Shown here: piece after piece, positions 21,565 to 33,331 of the stretch
Position numbering within the stretch: the first letter of the stretch is position 1
Layout of the letters: each line of letters begins with the position of its first letter
Assembly: GCA_002786025.1 (NCBI GenBank)
Contig: NHNW01000009.1
Location: 750,376 to 814,375 of the forward strand
From: Zasmidium citrigriseum
Taxonomy: Eukaryota; Ascomycota; Dothideomycetes; Mycosphaerellales; Mycosphaerellaceae
Direction of reading: 5' to 3'
Length of the DNA stretch: 64,000 nt
Position numbers and translations under genes: made by a program
The notes under the pieces: generated by a model
The model's database searches: none
Seen by the model: the letters and a program-made list of their open reading frames with translations, nothing else
What the model was told of the DNA's origin: nothing

Positions 21565-21924
21565 TTTTCGGAGAGCAAGTCGAAGGATTCAAATGCTCGG
21601 ATTCGGTCTCCGTGCAGGGGTGTGCATCATTTTTGTACCCATTGCCATACGTGCAAGTTTTCAGTGTGCACTGTTCGTCGCCAGCGTTCTCCGCCCGTCG
21701 GCCGACTGCAAATCGCCCAAGCCGGAGATTCTTGCTTCAAGATCCACAACATAGCCACTTGTGATTACCAATTCTCAAACACCATGACGACGACCAGTGA
21801 TTTTTTCATCATTGTGTTCGCGGCTTGATTGACAAATTGAGTAGGTCAAGGTTGAAATGGGGCCGTGAGAGCGGTCCTTTCAGCGGCGGGGACCCTCGCC
21901 GTCCTGGAGGTGAGCCAATTGTAC
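21565..21924. other. Intergenic/5' region
   Basis: This 360-base stretch lies between the divergent MRJP-like gene and the hydrolase-like gene and probably holds both promoters. A 5' exon of the hydrolase gene could lie here, because its frame is open back to 21865. Confidence 0.4.
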
Positions 21925-23409
21925 ATGAAAGACGCACTACGTTTGGGCCGTTTGATGGACAGGCAAAGGAAGCCAATGGACTTCGTTGCGGATGAGATGA
22001 GAAAAGCAGGTACTGACCCGAACGTTGTTTGTGGGCCCCTCGCTCTCGCTCTCATCGCTGATTGGCCACAAGCCACGCACGCGTTGACCTCACCTCTTGC
22101 ACGCGACTCTCTTTCCATCAACAACTTCATCAGAACATCGATGTCGTGCATGACAAAGCCGTGGCATGCTGAGATGCTGGAGGGCTGGAGGTCTCGGCCG
22201 TATATGCGGCCTCAGAGGCCAGGCTCGGCAGTTTCACGGCTCTGCGATTCGACCCTCCCACCATGAATCCATCCAAGTCCCGTGTTCGAGCAATGGGAAT
22301 GTGGCAATAGAGTCAGGACCTTCCCTCCCCACGAATCGACTGAGCTGACCGAAGATAGCGTCTTACACCCGACAGAGTCCTCCTCACAGGCCAGCGCTTC
22401 TTCTGTTGCAGTCTATCTCCCACGGGGGCCCGTGCTGCAGAACGAAGCTCACGATGCATCGAACTTGGAGATTCTACGGAACACCCTATCTTGCCACATA
22501 GTGCATGTCAAATACCGCTGCAGCAAAGACGCTCGATTTCCAACACCAGTTCACGACTTGCTGACAGCTTACGATTGGATCGTCAACAACCTGCTTCCCA
22601 AACGAGCCATCACTCGGCCAGGACGCTCAGAACATGTTGGCCAATTGGTGATCTGTGGTGAGCTTCTGGGTGGGACCCTTGCTACAGGGCTCGCGCTATC
22701 CGAGTGCCGAAGTGGAGAGCCGGGTATTGTCGCCGCCGCTGTCAACAATCCCATTCTCGATTGGACGACTCTGGACGAGAATGACGGAATGCCATTGACG
22801 AGGCAGCAAATGGCAGCCGAATCTACGGGCCTGACTGTAGAAAGCCTTTCACAGCACAGGAAGATGCTGTTTCGGAGATCAGATCACTACTTCGACCCAT
22901 TCGCTTCGCCAATGCTGTTCTTCCGTTCCGCTGGAGTCGAGGTCCCTCCACACGTGGAGAAGGAGTCTCTCGACGAAATGGAAGAGCTGATTCGTTTCGA
23001 GCGAGAAGAGTCATTGCGCGAACACCTTGCTCTCGGTTCCCAGCCCGAGATCGTTGATATGGAAGAGAAAGTCACAACCAGAAGGAGGAAAGTCTCGCGG
23101 AGATTTCCCAGCAAGGCCTTGGGATTGCAACTTCCGCACTTCAGAATCGGGTCTGGCTCCGATGCGGTCGTTTCAGGACAGGCTATTGAGTTGGCGCATC
23201 AACTTCGACAGAGCTTTGAGAGACAGCGGAAGCCAAAATTATCAAGCAGTCGATACACCAGCTTTGATGAGGAGCATCAGATGGACCTAGCGAATGATCC
23301 AGTTCGACACCTTTGGAGCCCTGGTCTCGGCCTGTGGGACGACAGCAGCCTGGGTAAACCACGTATGCTAGAGACTGCCAAGTGGCTAAAGCAAAGACTG
23401 GGTATATGA
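21925..23409 (+). CDS. Alpha/beta-hydrolase-like protein, probably two exons
   Basis: The body (about 22278-23409) resembles a fungal branch of the alpha/beta-hydrolase fold, with the strand-turn segments VAVYLPRGP, FPTPVHDLLTAYDWIV and VICGELLGGTLATGLAL and a NNPILDW loop. The nucleophile-elbow position reads GELLGG, where esterases and lipases have GESAGG, so the usual serine is absent and catalysis is doubtful. The body has no usable ATG. I therefore infer an upstream exon from 21925 joined by an intron at about 22191-22277 (GTCTCG...AAG), which restores the frame; a second ATG is at 21955. The N-terminal exon is uncertain, the body is firm. The C-terminal third is charged and probably disordered. 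Substrate unknown. Confidence 0.62.
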
Positions 23410-23473
23410 GCAGCTTGTCGCATTCTCGTGCAGTACAGTTCAAGGCTTTCATACGACTCCCCAAAAATGACCA

Positions 23474-24446
23474 TCAACTCTCAGTCCTCCGCTCAACGTC
23501 CTGAACCCTCTCTATGTCACTCCCAGGGAGCTCTCTCGCCTCTCTCCTCGACGAAGCCTCAAAGAACATCGATGGTGGATCAGACTTGTGAATTTTGTCC
23601 TTCAACTCGGGCGCAGCCATCACTGTCGACCTGGAATGGGGATGGCTTGGCGACTGCACGGGAGACGGACGATTCTTTCTTGATCTTCTCCGCAAGCAGA
23701 ATGCCACGAGAAGAAGTGCAAGGACGAGAGGAATGCCAATGCCAGCTGCAACACCGATCCCTGCTTTCGTTGAGGAGCTCAATCCTTTATCCTCCGCTGG
23801 TCGGCTTTGCGTTATGATTGCGGATGGAAAGAGTGTTGGCGTTGTTGTTACTATGAGAGTTGAGTTTCCTAGCGATGTTGACGATGTAATTGATATTGAT
23901 GTCGGTGCCGATGTCGATAATTCTATTGAAACAGAGGGCGTAACCGAAGAGCTCGTGGTAGAATACAGAGGCGCTGTCCAAACGATCTGCCCCTCATAGT
24001 ATGTTGTCCACGAGTCGGAAAAGTCTTCTGGTACCAAGTTCGTATTCCCGTAATCCACGATCGGCATGACCTTTCCCGTAGAATTGTCACATAGTGCTTC
24101 TTGATAGGGACCACAGATGAATCCGTCTGTTCCACATGTCGTGGTTCCGTCTCGGTAATTCAGAGGACCGCCTCCGTTGGGGACATCTGTAGCAGCGTCA
24201 GCACAGGCTAGTCCAAGAAGTCATTCAGAGCTTACGGGATGGGCAAGGACAAGCTGGCGATTTCCAGTATTCGTCCGTACAGGTGCCCGATGCTTCAGTA
24301 ATGCCCTCGGCGTCGCGACAGTACAGGTTGTTCACGCACTCCCAGTTTGGTCCGCAGCAAGCACTGTGATTGCCGTCTGGATTGCAAGGGACGTTATCGA
24401 CTGCTTTACTTCCATCATTGTAGAAACACCAGAGTACTGCTGACAT
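23474..24446 (-). CDS. Cys-rich single-pass membrane protein (Mid2-like layout)
   Basis: Exons up to 24236 and 24186-23474 (49-base intron) give about 307 residues. The ectodomain has many cysteines (CFYNDGS, SACCGPNWEC, LYCRD, CTDEYW, then CGTDGFICG), a layout common in fungal surface proteins of unknown role. A Ser/Thr-rich stalk, a transmembrane helix (AGIGVAAGIGIPLVLALLLVAF-like, about 20 residues) and a basic cytosolic tail follow. This resembles wall-stress sensors in layout, but no WSC domain is visible. The true 5' end is unresolved: the ATG at 24446 lies only a few residues before the first cysteine and has no signal peptide, so an upstream exon is expected. It is convergent with the hydrolase-like gene, 64 bases away. 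Confidence 0.68.
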
Positions 24447-25415
24447 GTCGAAGTTGCAAGTCGGCGCAATGGCCGATGCGGTTGATTGATGGATCTGGAA
24501 GAGCCCGCGAAAAGAGGATTGTTTGTTCGAAAAGCATTGTTGAGCTTGTGTTGCGGTGCACAACAGCCGGTCATTAAGTGCGACATTGCAAGGTCTTGTG
24601 GTACAGGCGCATCTGTGGTAGTCGCAACGTCTGACTCCGGGTGTAGCATAGTGTAGCCTTAACACTCTCGGGTCCATCTCAGAATAGATACGTTGCAGGC
24701 TTCCCCCAAGATACTGAAGTGGCTGAGAATTCATACCATACATGAAGCCCCGAAGAATTGTTTTATGGAGACGACTGTGTTCGCACTCTAGTCTGGCCAT
24801 AATATGTGACAAATATCAGGGCATCGTATGCGATAGGGCATGGCACTGAACCTGTAGCCTGTTGCACAAGTAGTCCCGTTTGTTGGGCGGTGTCGAAACT
24901 CTCATTGCTTCCCTTCAATGGCGGTCAAAAAGTCTTGCGGTAATTTCTGCTCCTCAGGTTTGCCGACTGCGTGAGGATCGGAATCGCCGGTGCAGTCGTC
25001 AGACCTGTAGTCCCGCAGAAGACGTCCAGTGAAGATGCCTAGGTAGGCATGTTGAAGCTGTGGCGTCTCGTCATGATGATGTTGATTTGGTGGTGATGCA
25101 GACTGCCCAGGTGCTCAACAGTTCTGCCTGTTTGTAGGTGACTGATGGATTTCAACAGGACAACCGTGGACGATGAGTAGATGGAAAGGAGAAGAGGTGA
25201 TGTCCAGAACGGGTCGGCGAATGTCATTTCGGCGACTTCGGCGCGGCGGCCCGAACGACCACATCCTCCTTTTCGATCTCGCAGTCTCGAGAGTCGAGAA
25301 GGCTATACTCCATCGAAGTTAGAGGACAGCAAGCGGATCTTCTCATCTTGTCAGTCAGCAAAGACATTCGTGCTCACCGAAATCATCTCGACAGTTGCTC
25401 AAGAAGACCAGCAGA
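24447..25415. other. Gap with possible missing 5' exon
   Basis: A minus-strand frame at 24447-24812 continues into the Cys-rich protein but has no signal-peptide character. Otherwise no gene is seen. Confidence 0.4.
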
Positions 25416-25863
25416 ATGCCGATCATTCAGGACTTCGCTATCCCAAGCTCGAGCGAAAACCTTCAAGTGCCCGCAGAAAGACCTCTATTCATCGCCTTCA
25501 TTGCGTCTACTGATCCGACTACCAAGAAGCCGTGGTGTCCGGACGTTGTTGCTACTCTGTCTACCCTGCAAGCATCGTTCAAAGGCGAGAGTCAGCCGAC
25601 TGCGGCCTACGTCGAAGTAGGACAGAGAGCACAGTTCGCATGACCAGTCGGACCATTTTGAAGCCAGTGCTGACTGAAATCATAGATGGAAAGACCCCAA
25701 GAATGTCTTCAGAACGAAGTGGAACGTCCACAACGTGCCAACATTGGTTCGCTTTGAGCGAGTCGGCGATGGCGTGAAGGAAGTTGGTCGGTTGGTTGAG
25801 CGTGACATTCTGGACCAGGAGCGGCTCCAGTCCTTCCTTTCTGGTACGTCGAAGCAGGCTTGA
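25416..25863 (+). CDS. TRP14/TXNDC17-like thioredoxin-fold protein, two exons
   Basis: Exons 25416-25633 and 25686-25863 (52-base intron with donor GTTCGC) give 131 residues, close to the roughly 123 of animal TXNDC17. The family fold is recognisable by IAFIAS.. followed by KPWCPDV, and after the splice WKDPKN, FRTKWNV and the cis-proline strand VPTLVRFE. In the animal enzyme the active site is WCPDC; here the second cysteine is valine, so a normal dithiol cycle is not possible and reduction would have to be monothiol or lost. Cytosolic, no signal peptide. The start at 25416 is chosen over in-frame codons from 25395. Confidence 0.85.
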
Positions 25864-26436
25864 GGAAAAGACGTGATGGCAAGGGAAGGCCCCATCCAGT
25901 ATGGCTGAATACTTGGCAAAGGCAGGTCTTCCTGGTATTTGTCGATCTGTCGAAAACTTGGGGGTACTTTTGCGAGATTTCGAAGAAGAGTACTTTATTG
26001 ATCACTTTCCGAACCTCGAAAGTCTTCACGTATCGGAATGTCGTCATGAATGGAGCCTTCTTCTGTCTGGCAGAGTAAAAGGCACGAGTCATGCGGCAGT
26101 CGGCAGTTGACGGCAAGCCGCTGCATCCCGCGGCAGGAAACAACAGGTAAGTCTAGACTTCAGGGAGAGAATCATGTCCCATCACTCTTCAACAGACGCA
26201 TGCGCAGGATGTCTCTAACAATGCGCGCAGCAGAGAGGCGCACTCGTCCGTCCGCCCGCGAAGAAAGGTCTACAGGCCCGAAAGTGGCTGGTGCCTGATC
26301 GATCTTGACGATCGCCGCTTCCCTCAGCTGGCCAGCGTGGCTAGATCTCAGCTTCTGGCCACCACTCTCCTTCCATACATGGCAAGAAATCTGGTCCGGC
26401 AAGACTCGCTGAATTGGACATGTGAGCAGCCCCGCC
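25864..26436. other. Intergenic region before the HET gene
   Basis: This 573-base gap has only short frames. It probably holds the HET gene promoter. No repeats or RNA genes were recognised. Confidence 0.45.
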
Positions 26437-27999
26437 ATGGAACAACGGCCGTATCGCCCTCAACCACGAGCGGACCAAACACAGCCACTTACCACTTGCT
26501 ACAAGCCTCTCGCAATAGGCCAGATTCGACTACTTGACATCCAAGGCTTTGACGACCATGATACTCTTGTCTGTTGTCTTAAGCATACACCCCTAAATGA
26601 TGCGGCAGGGGCCTACACTGCAGTCTCTTACACTTGGAATGAAAACGAGCGGATCTGGTACGGAAAGAATCACGAACCGCCGTCTCAAACCATGGTCATC
26701 GACGGACTGGCCGTTGATGTCCCCGGCAAGGTTGCTGCAATCCTCGCCTTGATGCGAAAGGCCGGTCGAAGCCTAGTCTGGATCGACTCAATCTGTATCA
26801 ACCAATCGGACACGGAAGAGAAGAACCAGCAGGTGAAACTCATGGGCGACGTATACGCTTCAGCATTCGAAGTATCTGCAGTGCTAGGATCTCCAGACAA
26901 GGCAACGGACAGCTTCTTCGACGCAGCGAATAAATGTACTTCAGACTCGAAGATCGCTTTGACCACGGATCTCGACTTCGGGCACGTTAGCATCCATGTC
27001 AACGATTACTGGCATCGCGCTTGGATCTTTCAGGAGCTTTCTCTGGCCCGTAAGATAGTACTGTACTGTGGATCTCGCTGTACTTCTTACGAGGCATACA
27101 CGGCTCTGTACGGGCCCTGGCTCAAGAAATCATTCCGTGTGTTGACTCTTTGTAAAATAATCTGGAAGCTGCCTATCAGGGAATCAAAGAGAGAGTTCGT
27201 CATCACCGCTAAACGCTTCGACTTTGGTGGCTACGTACCACTCCTCGCGGGGACTCAGCAACCATTTCTCTCCGTTCTCGACTTAACGAATAACTGGTAT
27301 GATCGCGCCAGTGATCCGCGGGATTTACTCTTCTCACGACTTTCACTGGCATCCGATGCTGACGTACTGGTTCCACGCGTCGACTACGGAATGTCGACAG
27401 AGGAGCTGTACATCGAATTTGCTGCAAGAAGCATCCCGAGCACACGATCGTTGTACGTCATCACCTTCGCCAGCAATACAGCTATGAAGCTGCCATCATG
27501 GGTCCCCGATTGGACCTCAAAAGAGTGCATCTGGTCGACACAGAAACACCACGAAGAACACAGCATAGACCTGTTCCGTATTCCTTGGAATCTTACCCCT
27601 GACATCCCTCGAATCTCTCCATGCGGTCGAAAACTCACTGTTCAAGGGCGAGTCCTCTATACCATCCGCCGCAGAAGTCGCACCTTACTCTTTCTCTCCT
27701 TCGCAGGAGCCCGCGTGAATATAGGAAACTTGCGTAGTCCCAACATCCCTGCGGAGAGAGTAAAGCCTGGCGACCTCGTCTGCATCCTCGGGGGCTGTCC
27801 CATTGCCATGTACCTCCGGCCCATTGGAGATGAAGAATTCGTCATCGTTGGTCGACACAAATTCTATCAATGGGGAATCGATTGTCCTTGTAAATGGAGA
27901 ACTCGTGCGTCTTGTAGTCCCTTGTACTATCGCTTTGCGGATCCCATGAAAGCAGAGGAGTTGGAGAAGATCCCGGAGCGGGAGTTTACGATTGTTTGA
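26437..27999 (+). CDS. HET-domain protein
   Basis: Single-exon 520-residue protein with a heterokaryon-incompatibility (HET) domain in its N-terminal half: YTAVSYTWN at about 61-69, then the LVWIDSICINQSD block, then the VSAVLGSPD block and the HRAWIFQELSLAR block. HET proteins of filamentous fungi trigger cell death after fusion of incompatible hyphae or act in innate-type recognition; the HET fold is TIR-related. The C-terminal part has no further recognisable domain. The start at 26437 is the first ATG, in a GCCATGG context. Such genes are often multi-copy and found in variable regions, which fits its place beside the retrotransposon island. A specific partner cannot be inferred. Confidence 0.92.
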   Translation: MEQRPYRPQPRADQTQPLTTCYKPLAIGQIRLLDIQGFDDHDTLVCCLKHTPLNDAAGAYTAVSYTWNENERIWYGKNHEPPSQTMVIDGLAVDVPGKVAAILALMRKAGRSLVWIDSICINQSDTEEKNQQVKLMGDVYASAFEVSAVLGSPDKATDSFFDAANKCTSDSKIALTTDLDFGHVSIHVNDYWHRAWIFQELSLARKIVLYCGSRCTSYEAYTALYGPWLKKSFRVLTLCKIIWKLPIRESKREFVITAKRFDFGGYVPLLAGTQQPFLSVLDLTNNWYDRASDPRDLLFSRLSLASDADVLVPRVDYGMSTEELYIEFAARSIPSTRSLYVITFASNTAMKLPSWVPDWTSKECIWSTQKHHEEHSIDLFRIPWNLTPDIPRISPCGRKLTVQGRVLYTIRRRSRTLLFLSFAGARVNIGNLRSPNIPAERVKPGDLVCILGGCPIAMYLRPIGDEEFVIVGRHKFYQWGIDCPCKWRTRASCSPLYYRFADPMKAEELEKIPEREFTIV

Positions 28000-28241
28000 T
28001 GATGGAGGCGATGTATGTTTGATCTGGCATGACATGCAAGACCGCGAGGAGGAAAGATGTCAGAAACGTTTTCAATAATCTCTGCGAATATTTGAATAGA
28101 ATGCTCGGCAACTGACGGTGATTGATCAACTTCGGTCTCGGGATCGCACGTGAACGGAAGTTTACCGCGTCTTCCACAATCTTTCGCACGTTGATGAGCC
28201 AACCTTAGGCACAACCTCACCTCTCAACACAGACTCCAGCC

Positions 28242-28328
28242 ATGGCCCAGAACGTCCTCCTCGAGACGTCCATGTGCTCCATCGTCGTGAAGCTGTACAC
28301 GTCGCCCGCGCCAAACATGTGGAGGTGA
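28242..28328 (+). pseudogene. Truncated duplicate of the cyclophilin gene 5' end
   Basis: The 28-codon frame starts [11 protein letters not shown] and is recognisably the first exon sequence of the cyclophilin at 37291 ([11 protein letters not shown]). After about 25 codons the similarity stops and a TGA follows. The DNA just upstream also shares motifs with the cyclophilin 5' flank. The fragment lacks all catalytic residues. It ends 31 bases before the left LTR of the retrotransposon. Differences from the intact gene are mixed substitutions, not only C-to-T or G-to-A. Confidence 0.8.
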
Positions 28329-28354
28329 TTTAGACTTAGTATTAAAAAAAAGTC

Positions 28355-28359
28355 TCTTT
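28355..28359. repeat. Target site duplication, left
   Basis: The five bases TCTTT directly precede the left LTR and recur at 34886-34890 after the right LTR. Confidence 0.8.
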
Positions 28360-28485
28360 TGTTATGCAGCAGGATTATGGCCTTTATATAATAATTGAAT
28401 AATTGATTAAAGATTAACTATCTAAGAGGTGCAAATTCTAATAGTGTAGCTTCCTTAGTACTTACGTAACCCTATAGGTATAATA
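28360..28485 (-). repeat. LTR (3' LTR of minus-strand element)
   Basis: 126 bases, matching 34760-34885 at a constant offset of 6400 bases. Differences are almost all G/A or C/T. The outer end begins TG on the plus strand, and its inner end TAATA corresponds to CAACA in the right copy. Confidence 0.88.
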
Positions 28486-28495
28486 CTCCCCCTTA
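28486..28495 (-). other. Polypurine tract of the retrotransposon
   Basis: The minus strand reads AAGGGGGAG next to the left LTR, the position expected for the plus-strand primer of an LTR element and the basis for the orientation call. Confidence 0.65.
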
Positions 28496-31171
28496 GTACT
28501 TAAATAGATTACTTAATACTATTTAATTACTATTATAAGTGCCTATTAGGCTTATATACCCTTATTACTACCTTAATAAGTTACTTAAAGAGTAGGTACC
28601 TTCTAGAAGTATATATAGTAGTTACCTAACTTCTAGTAAACTTCCTACTATACTAGGGTATAATAATAACCTTCTCTTATAGTTTAAACCTTCTCTTATA
28701 CTATAACCTTTCTATACTACTTTAGTATACCTTAACCTACTTAAATACTTCTATACCTCTTCTAATATTATTAATAATAAGGTATAATATCTAGTACTAA
28801 GTTTTAAGAGCGCTACTAACTATTTATAGTTATTATATCTACCTAAATAATAGACTTTTAGCTTTAGGCCGTAGTTAATAATACCTATACTAACCTCTAT
28901 TTAAGCTAGGTTAATTTACGCTAGTATTAGGATATACTAGAGGCTTAGAACCGTAGCCTTAACTTCTCTATAGCTCGTTAGAAGCTATTAGTTTAGTAGA
29001 TAGCCTTCTTTAATAATACTACTAATACCCCTCTTTAGCTTACTTAGTCTCCTATCTTTAATAGATATTCTACTATTACGCTTAATAGTAGCTCTAACTA
29101 CTTACCCTACCTTCTTACTAAGGCTTTAAATAGTCTAGTTCCTTAGGGTAGTAATAGCTATCGCTACTATACTAATCTAAATACTATAGGAAGAGTCTTT
29201 AGAGTATATAATAAGATTACGGCTATTAATAGTACTAGCGTTATATACTTCTATAATATATATACTATTTATATATAGGGCCTTTAGTACCTAACTTATA
29301 GTACTTTAGGATATATACGATAGCTAAGAACTATTAAGAAGCTAGTTTACTATAATTTAAATACTTTAGATTAGTCTAATAGTTTAGGACGCTCTAAGTA
29401 GTAGTAAGGTAGCTCTAATAATTATTAGGATCTATACTTTACTCGTAAGGTACGTATAGTTAGTAATAGATTACGTACTAGCTAGGTTATTATAAACTTT
29501 AACTTCTTAGTAACTACTTCTATTTAGGAGCGGAATAAGATTATAAGGCGTACTCTAGCTCTTACGGAGGAGTAGTTTAATAAGTATATAAATAATAGCT
29601 ATACCTTTAAGCTAGGTAGGTATAACTACCTACGTAGTAGTTAATTAATAAGCTCGTAGTCTTATATATAGATAGATAGCTTATAGTTTCTTTCTTTCTT
29701 TAGAATAAAAAGTTAAGCTTAGGAAGGAGACTCTCTTACTTTTAGTATTTTATACTTTCTAGATACCTAGTATTAGTATACTAAAAAGTTATTTTAGCTT
29801 TTAGATTTAATTTTAATACTATAGAATAAAAAGGCTTATATATTACTACTAAAAATAGTCTCTAGTCTCTAGTTTCTAGTTATAAAAGAAATTTAAATAA
29901 GTATAATATATATAAGTATATAGGATATACTTATAAAAGTTAGTTTATCTTTCTAGCCTTAGTAAGGGTATCTACTTACTACTTTATAGTCTTAATGTAC
30001 TTAATTAAGATTAGGCCGTTATTATATTATTCTCTATAGTAGTAATTTCTAAGAGAGACATACCTTAATCTTCTAGAGTCTATATAGTTCTTAATAAGAT
30101 AAATAGCTAACTTATTATTAATAAAGATCTTAAATTACCTAGGGACTTTTATAACTAATAGCCTAAGTTTAGTAAGTAAATTTTAAAGCTAATAGAGTTC
30201 TCTATATATCTCTATAAGAGTAAGATACTTAGCTTTAGTACTAGAGAGTATAACTTACTTCTATATCTTTAATCTCTAGATTACTAGAGTACTATATATC
30301 TTAATTAATAATCTAGTAGTTAATCTTATAGTATCTAGATCTCTAGCGAAGTCTAAATCTAAGAAGACTTTAATCTTAAGAGCCTTACCCTTTCTATAGA
30401 TAATTCTCTTATCCTTAGTACTAGAGATATATCTCTAAATATATTTAGTAGTAGTAATATACTTAGGAGAAGGATTCTAAAGGAATCTAGCTAAATAGTT
30501 AATAGTATAGGAGATATTAGGTCTTATATAGTTTAAGAGGTACTATAGTTCTCTAATAATCTTATTAAATAGGGTATAGTCCTATAGTATATATTTCCCT
30601 TTAAAGGACTTATATATCTTATCTATAGGGTACTTAATAGATCGTACGTTATTAAGGTTATAGCTACGAAGCTTTTTAAGAGTATAATACTCCTATAAGA
30701 GCTTTAACTTATACTTACCTCTCTAGATAAGTTAAATGCTAAGGAAGAGCGTTATATCTACTTCCTTAACCTTCTAAGTCTTCCTTATCTTACCTAGGAG
30801 CTAGTTAATCTTCTCTCTTAACTTACTAAGGATCTAGAAGTTATTAATATATATTATAATAGCTATATCGTTAAGGATAAATACGTAGAGGTTAGACTAT
30901 AGTCTCTTAAAGCTAAGATTAATTAAGAGTTAAGTTACTTCTTAATACTATAGTACTACTACTTATTTAAGCCTATATAGGCCTTTCTTAAGGCGTATAA
31001 TTATTCCTAGTCTAAAGAACTCTTCGAATTTAGTTAGAGGTTTAATATAGAGGTCCCTATCTAAGTTAGGGATTAGGAATATAGTCTCTATATCTACTTA
31101 GGCTCTAAATAGCTCTTCTTAAACTACTAAAGCTAATAAGACTCTACTTATTATAGTTCTTAGTATTAGGG

Positions 31172-31193
31172 NNNNNNNNNNNNNNNNNNNNNN
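31172..31193. other. Assembly gap (22 N)
   Basis: A run of 22 unknown bases inside the retrotransposon; the true length is not known. Confidence 0.99.
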
Positions 31194-33008
31194 TTTCCCT
31201 AAAATTAATTCTAGCCCTTTAGGTAAACCCTTTTCTAGTCTACCTAGCCTTAAACTTCTTAATAATATCGTTTAGAAGCTACTTAGTCTTAAATACCTAT
31301 TTATACTTTATTAGGATTCTTTCTTTAGGTATCTAAGTCTTCTTAACCTAATCTAGAGTATTAGTTTCTTATAAAGACTTAATCTCTTTAACTATAGCTT
31401 TCTTCTACTACTTATATTAAGGATTACTAGGAGTAAGAGCTTCTTAAATAGTTTTAGGATTAGAGTACCTTTTTATAGCTCCTCCTATATATACTAGGCT
31501 ATTTAAGTATATATCCTTATAGTTATAGGTAGTAACTTGCCTCCTAGACCTTATAGGTTTTATCTTAACCTTAGGTTTAGGTCTTTTCCTTTTAATCTTA
31601 GGTTTAGGAGTCCTTTTCCTTTTACTAGTTATTTAGATAGGCTTAAAGGGAGTTTAGGGTATATTAAACTACTCTATATTCTTATCCTAGGTATTCTATA
31701 TATCTAGGGATTAATTCTAAGTCTCTTAGACCTTAGGTTCTTATACTAACTACTTAAACTCTCTATTTTATACTCTAGAAGGCTAGGCTTATAAGGAGGT
31801 AAGGTTAGAATAGAGCTTAGGCTATAAACTCTATTATAACGTTACTTTATATAGTAGTTACTTAACTTAGGTAATATACTTAATAATTAGAGTATACTAT
31901 ATATATAGAGGCTCTTATAGCTTATTATACGATAGTACTAACTCCTCCTAAGTCCTAAAATGCTTATAGATAATAGGTCTTAGCTAGGCTAGAGGTTCTT
32001 CTAGTTCCTATTAGGGATCTTATTATATAGGCTCCTAAGTATCTCGTAGGCTCTTACTAAAGAGCTCCCCCTAAGCCGTAAGAGGATTAGTACTATACTA
32101 GCGTATAATATAATAGCTATATAGCTTAGCTTTATTAAAAGTTATATATAGTAAGGTAAAGAACTTATTAATATAGGTACCCTTTTATTAGTCCTATTTA
32201 GGTCTCTAGTAGATATAGTTTATTATAGAGTTCTCTTAAAAACCTATAAATTAGGCAATAGTTACTCTAGTATTAAACTTAGTAGATTTAAGCCTTATTT
32301 TAACTAGAATATAAATATAGGCTTTATATCTAAAGACCTTAAGTAAGATTAAATCCTTAAGGCTAGTATCTCTAGCCTTTAAATCCGTAAGGAATTATCT
32401 TATAGGTATATCCTTAGTCCGAATATTTCCTAAGACGTTAGCTAGGAGGATTATATATTAGATTATAAAATCCTAGAGCTTACGAGGAAGGTTAGCTCTA
32501 ACTAGTATAGATCTTACTCTAAATAAAATAGACTTATTAGATAACTCTAAGATTCTATTTTACTTAGGTATATATAGAGTAGATATATCCTACCTAAGAC
32601 TAAGTTAAGTAGCTATATACTTTAACTTATTATTAATAAACTCCCCTCCCCTATCTAAGAAGAAGAGCTTTAGGTACCTATAGTACTAAGTAATTAATTT
32701 GTTTATAAAGTACTAAATGTAGGCTATACTATCCCCTTTAGAGGCTATAGTAAAGGTAAAGCGTATCCTTATCTTTATATCTATTAAAATAAATAGAAAT
32801 CTATACCTAAGTATAGTTAGTAGCGTAATTAGGCTAATTAAATCTATATAGATCTTATCTAGAGCTATCTTAGGCTTAGGCCTTAGTCTTCTTAAGACCT
32901 TTCTTTAAGATCTTATAAGTTTATAAGTCTTATAGTAAGTTAGGGTAGAGATATTAATATTCTCTATTCCCTAAGTAAAGTTCTTAGTAAGGTTAAGGAT
33001 CTTTCCCT

Positions 33009-33331
33009 TAATATAGCTAAGTCTTTTATACTATAGTATTATAACCTTTACTAGATTAATAAATACTAGTATAATAATCTTTTAATCTATATAGACTAGA
33101 ATCTACTCTTTAGGAGTAGGTATTTAGACTCCTTAAAGTATATTAATATCTATAATTAGTATTATATAGNTAATATAGCTAAGTCTTTTATACTATAGTA
33201 TTATAACCTTTACTAGATTAATAAATACTAGTATAATAATCTTTTAATCTATATAGACTAGAATCTACTCTTTAGGAGTAGGTATTTAGACTCCTTAAAG
33301 TATATTAATATCTATAATTAGTATTATATAG
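33009..33331. repeat. 161-base exact direct repeat around a single N
   Basis: The sequence 33009-33169 is repeated exactly at 33171-33331 with one N between them (33170). In a RIP-degraded element, exact identity over 161 bases joined by an N is best explained as contig ends overlapped but not merged. Confidence 0.9.
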
